Positions 1 through 7,641 of a stretch of DNA of 64,000 nucleotides are shown here, piece by piece. Within the stretch, counting starts at the first letter, position 1; each line of letters opens with the position of its first letter. The stretch lies in assembly GCF_004135405.1 (NCBI RefSeq), contig NZ_CP035491.1, positions 2,666,001 through 2,730,000 of the forward strand, written 5' to 3'. The stretch comes from Agromyces protaetiae. Its GTDB lineage: Bacteria > Actinomycetota > Actinomycetes > Actinomycetales > Microbacteriaceae. The notes under the pieces were generated by a model, which was given only the letters and a program-made list of their open reading frames with translations, was not told the DNA's origin and ran no database searches. The position numbers and the translations under genes are program-made.

Positions 1-435
1 GCCGAGCTCGCGCGCAAGCGGCCCAACTCGTGGTTCCTGTCGGGCGTCGAGCGATACGCCGACGACCCGGTCACGCACCGCGTGTTCGGTGAGCTCGTCT
101 CGCGGACGGCCGCCGTCGAAGCGCTCGCCGACAAACTCAACCGGCAGTACGACGATGCCGTCGCGCTCGGCCACGCGACGACGGCCGAAGACCGCGCCGC
201 GATCGAGCTCGCGGTCGCGCGGCTCAAAGTCGTTTCGACCGAAGTCGGGCTCGAGGTCGCGAGCCGCGTCTTCGAGGTCACGGGCGCGAGTTCGACGAAG
301 ACCGCGACGGGCCTCGACCTGCACTGGCGGAACATCCGCACCCACAGCCTCCACGACCCCGTCGACTACAAGCGCATCGAGGTCGGCGCACACTTCCTGA
401 ACGGCACCGTCCAGCCCGTGAGCCTCTACACATGA
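1..435 (+). CDS. Acyl-CoA dehydrogenase-fold flavoprotein, C-terminal part (DszC/SfnB-like), 5' end outside window
   Basis: Open from the first base in frame 1, giving about 144 visible residues and no start codon. The piece is the C-terminal helical domain of an acyl-CoA-dehydrogenase-fold flavoprotein. Near the end it has LHWRNIRTHSLHDP, matching the HWRN-RT-S-H-P signature of the DszC/SfnB group of reduced-flavin monooxygenases. The next gene has the same signature and starts in a 4-base ATGA overlap, so the two are translationally coupled paralogues. Members of the group act in sulfur-compound oxidation or as ordinary acyl-CoA dehydrogenases. The substrate cannot be read from this fragment. 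Confidence 0.8.
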   Translation, partial: AELARKRPNSWFLSGVERYADDPVTHRVFGELVSRTAAVEALADKLNRQYDDAVALGHATTAEDRAAIELAVARLKVVSTEVGLEVASRVFEVTGASSTKTATGLDLHWRNIRTHSLHDPVDYKRIEVGAHFLNGTVQPVSLYT

Positions 436-1622
436 GCGCGCTCATCGAGAAGTACCGCTCCGTCTTCGCCCGCATCGGCGAAGGCGCCGTCCAGCGCGAA
501 CTCGACCGTACCCTGCCGTTCGTCGAGATCGACGAGCTCAAGCGCTCGGGATTCACGGGCGTGCGCGTACCCGTCGAGTTCGGCGGCGACGGCGCGACCC
601 TGCCCGAGCTGTTCGAGCTGCTCGTCGAGCTCGCCTCATACGACCCGCACGTGCCGCAAGCGCTCCGCGGACACATCGCGTTCGTCGAAGACCGCCTGAA
701 CGCGCCCGCGAGCGCGGAGCGCGACGAGTGGCTGCGCCGCTTCGCCGCGGGCGAACTCGTCGGCAACGCCGTCACCGAGATCGGCAACGTCGCGCTCGGC
801 GATACGGCGACGAGACTTTCGGATGCCTCGGACGGCTTCACGATCTCGGGCCGCAAGTACTACACGACGGGGTCGATCTTCGCCGAATGGATCGATACGT
901 CGGCGCTCGCGCCAGACGGCACCGAGGTCGCCGCCCTCGTCGCGACCGGCCACGACGGCGTCGCGGTGAGCGACGACTGGACCGGGTTCGGGCAGCGGCT
1001 GACGGGGAGCGGCACGACCGTGTTCGACGCTGCACCCGTTCGTGCCGATCACGTGTACCCGTTCGCCCGGCGGTTCGACTACCAGACTTCGCTCTACCAA
1101 CTCGTCCTCGTCGCCGTGCAGGCGGGGATCGCCCGCGCTGCCGCGCGCGACGCCGTCGACCAGGTCGCGAACCGCGCCCGCACGTTCAGCCACGGCAACG
1201 CCGACCGCACGCGCGACGACCCGCAGATCCTCGAGATCGTCGGGCGCATCGAGGCCGATGCCTTCGCCGCCGAGGCGATCGTGCTGCACGCGGCGTCCGC
1301 GCTCGAGGCCGCCTACGCGGTGCGCGCCGCCGACTCCGTCGCGAAGGCGGCGGCCAAACGCGAGGCCGAACTCGCCTCAGCACGGGCTCAGCTCACCGTG
1401 AGTCCGCTCGTGCTCGACGCCGCCACCCGGCTCTTCGACGCCCTCGGCGCGAGCGCGACGAGCACCTCGCTCGCCCTCGACCGCCACTGGCGGAACGCCC
1501 GCACGGTCGCAAGCCACAACCCCGCCGCGTTCAAGGCCCGCATCATCGGCGACGCCGCGGTCAACGACGCCGAACCGCCCTACGAGTGGGCGATCGGCGT
1601 GCCGAAAGCCAAGAGCGCCTGA
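432..1622 (+). CDS. Acyl-CoA dehydrogenase-fold monooxygenase/dehydrogenase (DszC/SfnB-like)
   Basis: 396 residues, the normal length for the fold. The start ATG overlaps the stop of the preceding paralogue (ATGA). The N-terminal helical domain contains GFTGVRVPVEFGGDGA, the usual segment before the flavin site. The middle beta domain has ISGRKYYTTGS (about residues 137-147), and the C-terminal domain ends with LDRHWRNARTVASHNPAAFK, close to the upstream gene's tail. This suggests a flavin-dependent oxidase or monooxygenase acting in the cytoplasm, possibly paired with the upstream subunit. An APC permease and an Lrp-type regulator follow on the same strand. The substrate is unknown; assignment to DszC/SfnB rather than beta-oxidation rests on the tail motif only. 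Confidence 0.82.
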   Translation: MSALIEKYRSVFARIGEGAVQRELDRTLPFVEIDELKRSGFTGVRVPVEFGGDGATLPELFELLVELASYDPHVPQALRGHIAFVEDRLNAPASAERDEWLRRFAAGELVGNAVTEIGNVALGDTATRLSDASDGFTISGRKYYTTGSIFAEWIDTSALAPDGTEVAALVATGHDGVAVSDDWTGFGQRLTGSGTTVFDAAPVRADHVYPFARRFDYQTSLYQLVLVAVQAGIARAAARDAVDQVANRARTFSHGNADRTRDDPQILEIVGRIEADAFAAEAIVLHAASALEAAYAVRAADSVAKAAAKREAELASARAQLTVSPLVLDAATRLFDALGASATSTSLALDRHWRNARTVASHNPAAFKARIIGDAAVNDAEPPYEWAIGVPKAKSA

Positions 1623-1651
1623 CCCGAGGCATCCGAACTTCGCACCGCCAG

Positions 1652-1686
1652 CACCAACACACCGACACACCGACACACCAACACCC
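1652..1686 (+). repeat. Short C/A-rich 8-bp tandem repeat in the intergenic leader
   Basis: About four imperfect copies of an 8-bp unit of the form ACACCGAC lie between the monooxygenase gene and the permease gene. The stretch has almost no T and stands out from the surrounding GC-rich DNA. It would make an unstructured RNA segment if transcribed. No function is evident. Confidence 0.5.
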
Positions 1687-1764
1687 CAACTGCATCGCCC
1701 GCACCGCCCCGCTCCAGAACCCGACCCGCTCCACACCGCGATCCACCCGACCGAAGGACCCACC

Positions 1765-3231
1765 ATGGCCGACACCACACTCGTCGAGGGCGCCGCCCCC
1801 GGCGCTGCCGCGCCCGACGGGGCGCCCGACCCCGCGCTGAACCCGCGCCGTCTGCGCGGCTCGCTCGGCGTCGCGAGCATCGTCTTCATCGTCGTCGCCG
1901 CGGCCTCGCCGCTCGGCGTCATCGGCGGCCCCGTGCCGCTCGGCATCGCGTTCGGCAACGGGGCGGGCTTCCCGTTCACGTTCATCGTCGTGACCGCGGT
2001 GCTGCTGCTCTTCGCCGTCGGGTTCACGAACGCGACGCCGCTCGTGAAGTCGGCCGGTGCGTTCTACGCCTACGTCGACAAGGGGCTCGGGCGCAGTGCC
2101 GGCCTCGGCGCCGCATTCGCCGCCCTGCTGTCGTACGTCGCCCTCGAGGCCGGCGTCTTCGGTCTCTTCGGCCCGGGAGCGGCCCAGCTCTTCGAGGGCT
2201 ACGGCATCACAGGCGTGCCCTGGTGGGTGTACGCGGCGGTCGCGTTCGTCGTCGTGAGCGCGCTCGGCTACTTCAAGATCGAACTCTCGGGCCGCGTGCT
2301 CGCCGTGCTCCTCATCGCCGAGGTCGCGATCGTGCTCGCCCTCGACGCCGTCGTCATCTTCTCGGGCGGCGGCCCCGAAGGCTTCTCGACAGGCATCTTC
2401 AACCCGGCTGCGATGGTCTCAGGAGCTCCCGGCTTCGCGATCCTCTTCGCGATCCTGAGCTTCATCGGTTTCGAGGCGACCGCGGTGTTCCGCGACGAGG
2501 CACGCGACCCCGAGCGCACCATCCCGCGGGCGACCTACATCGCGCTCATCGTGATCGGCCTGTTCTACACGCTCTCGAGCTGGGTGCTCATCACGGCGAA
2601 CGGCGAGAGCACGATCGTCGAGAACGCAGCCGCGAACTCGGGCACCATCTTGACGACCACGACCGAGCAGTACCTCGGCGCCGTCGGCGGGCACATCATC
2701 GGCGTGCTCTTCGTGACGAGCCTCTTCGCGTGCATCCTCTCGTTCCACAACATCGTGTCGCGGTACATCTTCACCCTCGCTGGCCGCGGCGTGCTGCCGC
2801 ACGCCCTGGGCGACGCACACGTCAAGCACGGTTCGCCCTCGCGTGCCTCGCTCACGGCGTCGGTCACGGTCGCCGTGCTGATCGTCGTCGCGGTGCTCCT
2901 CGGCCTCGACCCGATCGCGCAGTTCTACACGTGGCTCGGCGGCATCTCGTCGGTCGGCATCGTGCTGCTGCTCGTGCTCACGAGCGTCGCGGTCATCGCG
3001 ATCTTCCGTCGCACCCCCAGCCGACTCGGTGCCTGGAAGACGCTCGTGGCGCCCGCGCTCGGCCTCGTCGGGCTCGTCGCGTTCGCGGTGCTCGTGTTCG
3101 TGAACCTCCCCGTTCTGGTTTCCGAGCCGGCGTACGGCCCGTTCTCGTGGGGCATCATCGCGCTCTTCGTGCTCGCGTTCGCGCTCGGGCCGATCGTCGC
3201 ACGCAAGCGGGCGGAAATCGTCCTCGACTGA
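1765..3231 (+). CDS. APC-superfamily amino acid permease
   Basis: 488 residues with about twelve hydrophobic segments. The first membrane helix region (about residues 30-60) carries SPLGVIGGPVPLGIAFGNG, the glycine-rich unwound helix typical of APC transporters. FIGFEATAVFRDEARDPERTIPRA (about 230-255) is the family's conserved loop with the E-A-DP-R-IPRA pattern. The start ATG has a good ribosome site (GAAGGA, about 6 nt upstream). It presumably imports an amino acid or organic amine across the cytoplasmic membrane. A strong hairpin follows the stop and an Lrp/AsnC regulator gene lies next, a common pairing for amino acid transporters. The substrate cannot be assigned. Confidence 0.9.
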   Translation: MADTTLVEGAAPGAAAPDGAPDPALNPRRLRGSLGVASIVFIVVAAASPLGVIGGPVPLGIAFGNGAGFPFTFIVVTAVLLLFAVGFTNATPLVKSAGAFYAYVDKGLGRSAGLGAAFAALLSYVALEAGVFGLFGPGAAQLFEGYGITGVPWWVYAAVAFVVVSALGYFKIELSGRVLAVLLIAEVAIVLALDAVVIFSGGGPEGFSTGIFNPAAMVSGAPGFAILFAILSFIGFEATAVFRDEARDPERTIPRATYIALIVIGLFYTLSSWVLITANGESTIVENAAANSGTILTTTTEQYLGAVGGHIIGVLFVTSLFACILSFHNIVSRYIFTLAGRGVLPHALGDAHVKHGSPSRASLTASVTVAVLIVVAVLLGLDPIAQFYTWLGGISSVGIVLLLVLTSVAVIAIFRRTPSRLGAWKTLVAPALGLVGLVAFAVLVFVNLPVLVSEPAYGPFSWGIIALFVLAFALGPIVARKRAEIVLD

Positions 3232-3252
3232 CACGCACCCCGTGAGCGCCTG

Positions 3253-3285
3253 ATCGGGCGGACCGTCTTGCACGGTCCGCCCGAT
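3253..3285 (+). terminator. Hairpin terminator after APC permease
   Basis: A perfect 14-bp stem (3253-3266 with 3272-3285) with a 5-nt loop lies 21 nt after the permease stop. There is no clear T-run, as is usual in GC-rich actinobacteria. Confidence 0.7.
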
Positions 3286-3425
3286 TCGCGTGCACCGCCT
3301 GGAACGGCGGAGTTCTGTCCACTTTCCACAGGTGCATTCGGGACATCCACGTGTCTTGTAGATTCTTCGCAAACAACCCAGCCTTCGCGCCATTCCTGCG
3401 ATACACCACCGAGGAGCACCACCCC

Positions 3426-3902
3426 ATGCCGCAGCTTCCTGATCTCGACCGCGTCGATCGCGCCCTGCTGTCGGCCCTTTCGAGCAACGCCCGAGCCTCG
3501 GGTGCCGCACTCGCGCAGGAGATCGGCGTCGCCGAGTCCACCGTGTCGCTTCGCCTGCGTCGCCTGCAAAGCCTCGGCACCATCCGCGGCTACCGCGTCG
3601 ACGTCGACCTCGCATCGGTCGGCGTCTCCCTGCAGGCGCTCATCGCCGTCCGACTCGTCAAGCACGACCGCTCCGAGATCGACGCGTTCCGCCAGAGCGT
3701 CCCGCACCTGCCCGGCGTCCTCGGCGTCTTCCACATGGCCGGTGCCGACGACTACCTCCTCCACGTCGCCGCCCGCGACGCCGTCGAACTCCGCGAGTTC
3801 GTGCTCGCCCACCTCACCGGCCACCCCGCGGTCGCCCACACCGAGACCAATCTGATCTTCGAGCACGCAGCCGGGGACGGCTGGCAGCAACTCATCGACT
3901 GA
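3426..3902 (+). CDS. Lrp/AsnC-family transcriptional regulator
   Basis: 158 residues, the family's normal size. The N-terminal winged helix-turn-helix has LSSNARASGAALAQEIGVAE then STVSLRLRRLQSLGTIRGY, and the C-terminal half is the RAM/ligand domain (VRLVKHDRSEIDAF, then GADDYLLHVAARD). The ATG at 3426 follows GAGGAGCACCACCCC, a clear ribosome site; an in-frame upstream start at 3351 lacks one. Such proteins bind DNA as octameric assemblies and sense amino acids. The adjacent permease gene is the likely target, inferred from position only. Transcription is followed by a long imperfect hairpin. Confidence 0.9.
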   Translation: MPQLPDLDRVDRALLSALSSNARASGAALAQEIGVAESTVSLRLRRLQSLGTIRGYRVDVDLASVGVSLQALIAVRLVKHDRSEIDAFRQSVPHLPGVLGVFHMAGADDYLLHVAARDAVELREFVLAHLTGHPAVAHTETNLIFEHAAGDGWQQLID

Positions 3903-3915
3903 GGTGGGTCGCGGC

Positions 3916-3958
3916 GCCCGGATGCCTCGGAGCGGCGCACGCTCGGAGACATCCGGGC
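3916..3958 (+). terminator. Long hairpin after the lrp-type gene, built from GGATGCCTC/GAGACATCC words
   Basis: An 18-bp stem with two mismatches (3916-3933 with 3941-3958) and a 7-nt loop. The left arm contains GGATGCCTC and the right arm GAGACATCC, the over-represented word family of this window. Confidence 0.65.
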
Positions 3959-4122
3959 ACCGCGGACCGTCCCCGGTTCGGCGCTCCGAAATGCTGCCAA
4001 TCAGGCGATTCGCGGAGCATCCGCGCGTCCTTCGTCGTTATCGTGACTGAGGCCCGACCGGGCCGACGACGCGATGGAGCCGGCCCGACTCGTGGTGCCG
4101 GCCCGGAATCCCGAGGCGACCT

Positions 4123-5213
4123 GTGAACGAGACGGCACCGACCACCGAGGCCGACCGCGCCAGGTGGCGACGGTACCTCGCCGACGAACGCGCCGAAGCG
4201 GCCGTCTACCGCGAGCTCGCATCGCGCAAGACCGGTGAAGAGCGCGAGATCCTGCTCGCCCTCGCCGCCGCCGAAGGCCGCCACGAGTCGCACTGGCTCG
4301 CCCTCCTCGGCGGCGACGAGACCGGCGTCCCGCGCGCGAGCGCACGGACGCGGCTCCTCGCCGCCCTCGCCCGCCGCTTCGGCACGATCTTCGTGCTCGC
4401 CCTCGCGCAGCGCGCCGAGGCGAGGTCGCCGTACGGCACCGATCCGCACGCGACGGCCGCGATGGCCGCCGACGAACGCATCCACGGCGAGGTCGTGCGC
4501 GGCCTCGCCGCCCGCGGACGGTTGCGTCTCGCGGGCACGTTCCGCGCCGCCGTCTTCGGCGCCAACGACGGACTCGTCTCGAACCTCGCGCTCGTCCTCG
4601 GCATCGGGGCGACGGGCGTCGCCGCGCCGTACGTGCTGTTCGCAGGTCTCGCCGGACTCCTCGCGGGCGCTCTCTCGATGGGGGCGGGGAGTACGTCTCC
4701 GTCCGTTCCCAGCGCGAGCTGCTCGAGGCATCCGCCCCCGACCCTGCGACTCGCGATGCCCTCGCCGACCTCGATCTCGAGGCCAACGAGCTCGCCCTCG
4801 TCTATCGGGCGCGCGGCATGGCGCCCGAGGACGCCGTCGACCAGGCGGCCCTCGTCATCGCGCGCGTGCAAGCGGTCGGCGCGGCGCAGACGCCGTCGGA
4901 CGCGCTGCCCGTCGTGTCACCCGACCACGAGGTCGTCGGCACGGGGATGGCCGCCGCGATCTCGAGCTTCCTGTTCTTCGCGTCGGGCGCGCTCATCCCC
5001 GTGCTGCCGTGGATCTTCGGCATGACCGGGCTCCCGGCGATCATCCTCGCGACCGCCCTCGTGGGTGTCGCGCTGCTCCTCACGGGCGCGACCGTCGGCG
5101 TGCTTTCGGGCGCGTCGCCGGTCAAGCGCGCGTTGCGGCAACTCGCGATCGGACTCGGCGCGGCCGCCGTCACCTACCTGCTGGGCCTGCTGTTCGGCAC
5201 AGCGGTGAGTTGA
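4123..5213 (+). pseudogene. Ferritin-like/VIT1-CCC1 family transporter, interrupted by a -1 frameshift
   Basis: The GTG start at 4123 follows GAGGCGACCT. Residues 1-140 form a ferritin-like helical domain with E-R and E-H metal-site pairs (RYLADERAEAAVYRELA, AAAEGRHESHWLALLGGDE). The VIT domain then begins (VFGANDGLVSNLALVLGIGA). At GALSMGAG (4669-4689) the frame is lost. The expected continuation EYVSVRSQRELLEASA is read one frame back from 4689 and runs to the stop at 5213 with the remaining membrane helices. Total length is 1091 nt; adding one G in the GGGG run at 4686-4689 gives 364 codons. This family exports or sequesters Fe2+/Mn2+. It may be a true pseudogene, a consensus error, or a slip at GGG-GGG; ordinary indel is most likely. 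Confidence 0.8.
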
Positions 5214-5229
5214 CGGCGACCACCCCGAC

Positions 5230-5667
5230 TCATTCGTCGATGGTTCCCGTGATCCGCCACCCGAACCAGCCGCCGTCGGTCGCAGCGACCTCCCAATCTG
5301 CGCACAGGAGCACGGTGTCGGGGTAGGCCTCCAAGCCCCAGTCGGCCGTGAGGCCGGGCATGTTGTGGCGGGGGCGCGGCTCGCAACCGTCGGTCATCAG
5401 GTCGGCGGCGGACTCGAACGCCACGATCTCGTTCGAGCCGTCGGTCGTTCGGAGCAGGTGCAGGTCGGTCGACTCGGCGGGGATCCATCCCGGAATGGGC
5501 CCGTCGGGCCATCCACGCTGCGCTTCGTCGTAGGTCTGGTAGTCGGCGCGTTCTTGCTTGGAGAGCACGTCTTCGATCGCAGTGCATCCCGTGAGGGAGC
5601 CGACGAGGAGGGCGGCGGCGCTCAGAGCGGCAAGCGAGGCGGTTCGTGACGTCGTGGTTCGTGTCAT
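5230..5667 (-). CDS. Putative lipoprotein, unknown function
   Basis: 145 residues. The ATG at 5667 is chosen because it puts a standard type II signal at the N-terminus: basic MTRTTTSRT, a hydrophobic stretch, and the lipobox LTGC near residue 30. The mature part is hydrophilic, rich in D, W and E, with two further Cys (CEPRPRH and LLCADWEV) that could form a disulfide outside the membrane. No catalytic motif is recognised. It is convergent with the VIT-like gene and 17 nt from its stop. It is a secreted, lipid-anchored hypothetical protein. Confidence 0.75.
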   Translation of the reverse strand: MTRTTTSRTASLAALSAAALLVGSLTGCTAIEDVLSKQERADYQTYDEAQRGWPDGPIPGWIPAESTDLHLLRTTDGSNEIVAFESAADLMTDGCEPRPRHNMPGLTADWGLEAYPDTVLLCADWEVAATDGGWFGWRITGTIDE

Positions 5668-5783
5668 GCGCCCACTCCAGCCGACCGGGGCCGCTGCCGA
5701 CAGCGCCGGGAGGACCAACCCTGATCGGGCGGTCGGCGTACGAGATTCACCCCAGCGGATGACTCGAGGTCGTCACCCGGGCG

Positions 5784-6650
5784 TCAGTGCGGAGGTTCCG
5801 TCACGAAGTCGATGAGTTCTTCGACACGTCCGAGGAGAGCCGGTTCGAGGTCGCCGAAGCCGCGCACGCGGCCGAGGATGTGCTGCCACGCGCGCGCGAT
5901 GTCGGCCTGCTCGGCATGCGGCCACCCGAACGCCCGGCACACGCCGTGCTTCCAGGACTCGCCGCGGGGGATCACGGGCCAGGCGTCGCGCCCGAGGCGT
6001 GCCGGCTTCACGGCCTGCCAGATGTCGATGAACGGATGTCCCACGACGAGCACGTTCGCCCCGTGCGGGCCGCGCGCGACCGCGTCGGCGATGCGCTGCT
6101 CCTTGGAGCCCGGGACGAGGTGGTCGACGAGCACGCCCGCACGCCGTCCGCGACCCGGCCGGAACTCGTCGAGCATCTCGGGGAGCACGTCGACGCCCTC
6201 GAGGTACTCGACCACGACGCCCTCGACGCGGAGATCGGCGCCCCAGATCTTCTCGACGAGTTCGGCGTCGTGGCGGCCCTCGACGAAGATGCGACTCGGC
6301 AGCGCGACCTTCGCGGGGCCGGCATCGGCCGCGAACGACCCGGATGCCGTGCGCAGCCGACCCGCGGGCGCCTTCGCCTTCGGCGCGACCAGCCGCACCG
6401 CCTCGCCGTCGAGGAGGAAGCCGTGGCCGAGCGGGAACAGCCGCCGCTTGCCGAACCGGTCTTCGAGCACGACGTGGCCGTGCTCGATCCCGACGATCGC
6501 GCCGCAGTATCCGTCGGCCGCGAGTTCGACGACGAGTTCACGTGAGGCTTCGACCTCGGGGATCACCTTGCGCCCGCGCGCCTTCCAGTCGCCGGCGAGC
6601 ACGTCGCTGCCATAGCGGTCGGGTCCGAGATCGTCGAATGGTGCGGGCAC
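5784..6650 (-). CDS. DUF3097 family protein
   Basis: 288 residues, beginning MPAPFDDLGPDRYGSDVLAG, the typical start of the actinobacterial DUF3097 family. Conserved segments include RIFVEGRHDAELVEKIWGADLR (about 120-141), a TOPRIM-like E-G-xHD pattern, and VLVDHLVPGSKEQRIAD with VGHPFIDIWQAVKP further on. The E-G/D-H-D layout hints at a nucleotide- or nucleic-acid-acting TOPRIM-type fold, but no reaction is established. GTG at 6650 lies 6 nt after a TAGCCT -10 box, so the message is probably leaderless. It is the last gene before the hydrolase and dnaE2 block on the same strand. Confidence 0.88.
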   Translation of the reverse strand: MPAPFDDLGPDRYGSDVLAGDWKARGRKVIPEVEASRELVVELAADGYCGAIVGIEHGHVVLEDRFGKRRLFPLGHGFLLDGEAVRLVAPKAKAPAGRLRTASGSFAADAGPAKVALPSRIFVEGRHDAELVEKIWGADLRVEGVVVEYLEGVDVLPEMLDEFRPGRGRRAGVLVDHLVPGSKEQRIADAVARGPHGANVLVVGHPFIDIWQAVKPARLGRDAWPVIPRGESWKHGVCRAFGWPHAEQADIARAWQHILGRVRGFGDLEPALLGRVEELIDFVTEPPH

Positions 6651-6656
6651 CGGACG

Positions 6657-6662
6657 AGGCTA
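6657..6662 (-). promoter_or_regulatory. -10 box TAGCCT, 6 nt from the DUF3097 start (leaderless)
   Basis: TAGCCT on the minus strand ends 6 nt before GTG at 6650, which fixes that start and leaves no room for a ribosome site. Confidence 0.6.
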
Positions 6663-6751
6663 TTCGACGTACGCCCCGGAATCCGGATGACTCGACGGGA
6701 TCGGGCGAGAGTGTCGGTATCGGATGCCTCGGGGTCGGACTCGACCGCCAC

Positions 6752-7618
6752 TCAGTCGCTCTGAGGCTCGACCGACGTGACGAACCCACGCAGCACGTCG
6801 AACCACACATCCGGCGTGTCGAGATGCGCATCGTGCCCGGCGCCGAGGAGTCCAACCGATCGCACGTCCGGCGCGCGCTGGAGCAGATCGAACTGCTGCG
6901 CGGCCTCGAACATGCCCCGCTCGCCGAACACGAGGAGGTGCGGCATCGTGAGCCGAGGCAGCGTCTCCCAGCGCGGGCGTTCGTCGACCGCGGCGATCAC
7001 GTCGACCATGACATCGGCGTCGAACCGCGGCCGGAGACCATCGTGGGACGCTTCGAGGTCGTCGACCCACGCACGTTCGAGGGGGCCATCTCCCAAGAAC
7101 GCCGTTGCGGCGGCCCGATCCGAGAACGGCACGGGCCACGAGGCGAAGAACGCGCGCAGTTCGGCTCGTCGCCCCTCGTCGCCGTCGCCGCCGACACCGG
7201 CTTCCAGCAGCAAGAGTGCGCGAACGAGGTCTGGTCGCGCAGCGGCGACGAGCAACGCGGTGTGCCCGCCCATCGACTGGCCGACGAGCACGACCGGCCC
7301 GCCGACGACGTGCTCGATCACCCCGATGACGTCGGCTACGAAGGCCTCCCGAGAGACATCCGTCGGCACTCTTGTGCTGCGTCCGTGCCCGCGCTGATCG
7401 ACGAGCACGACCCGATGCGGTGCGAGTGCGCGTGCCGTTGGAACGAACTCGCGGGAGCTCCCGGCGAGTCCGTGGAGGATCACGAGCGGCGGCCGAGGGG
7501 CGCGGTCATGGTCGTCGTCGCGGACGACGGCACGGGCGAGGAACTCTCGGTAGGCGATCTCGGTGCCGTCTGGCGCAAGGAAGACCCTTTGCGTCTCTTC
7601 GCGGTCGTCGGCATCCAT
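6752..7618 (-). CDS. Alpha/beta hydrolase
   Basis: 288 residues from ATG 7618; an in-frame TTG at 7645 overlapping the dnaE2 stop is possible. The fold is clear: LVILHGLAGSSREF carries the oxyanion HG, LVDQRGHGRS the strand-4 motif, GQSMGGHTA (about 117-125) the nucleophile elbow with Ser, and GAGHDAHLD the catalytic His near the C-terminus. It is a cytoplasmic esterase or peptidase-type hydrolase. It sits at the 3' end of the imuA-imuB-dnaE2 transcription unit, 23 nt from dnaE2, and is probably co-transcribed. There is no evidence that it acts in DNA repair. Confidence 0.85.
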   Translation of the reverse strand: MDADDREETQRVFLAPDGTEIAYREFLARAVVRDDDHDRAPRPPLVILHGLAGSSREFVPTARALAPHRVVLVDQRGHGRSTRVPTDVSREAFVADVIGVIEHVVGGPVVLVGQSMGGHTALLVAAARPDLVRALLLLEAGVGGDGDEGRRAELRAFFASWPVPFSDRAAATAFLGDGPLERAWVDDLEASHDGLRPRFDADVMVDVIAAVDERPRWETLPRLTMPHLLVFGERGMFEAAQQFDLLQRAPDVRSVGLLGAGHDAHLDTPDVWFDVLRGFVTSVEPQSD

Positions 7619-7641
7619 CGTGACGATGCTAGGGCCACGGT

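Noticed and set aside
1652..1686. CRISPR-like or satellite array
   Set aside because: Units are only 8 bp with no spacers; about four imperfect copies.
4681..4691. Programmed -1 frameshifting in the VIT1-like gene
   Set aside because: A GGG-to-GGG slip is possible, but no canonical slippery heptamer or clear stimulatory structure was identified, and similar one-base losses occur in two unrelated genes, so an indel or sequencing error is simpler.
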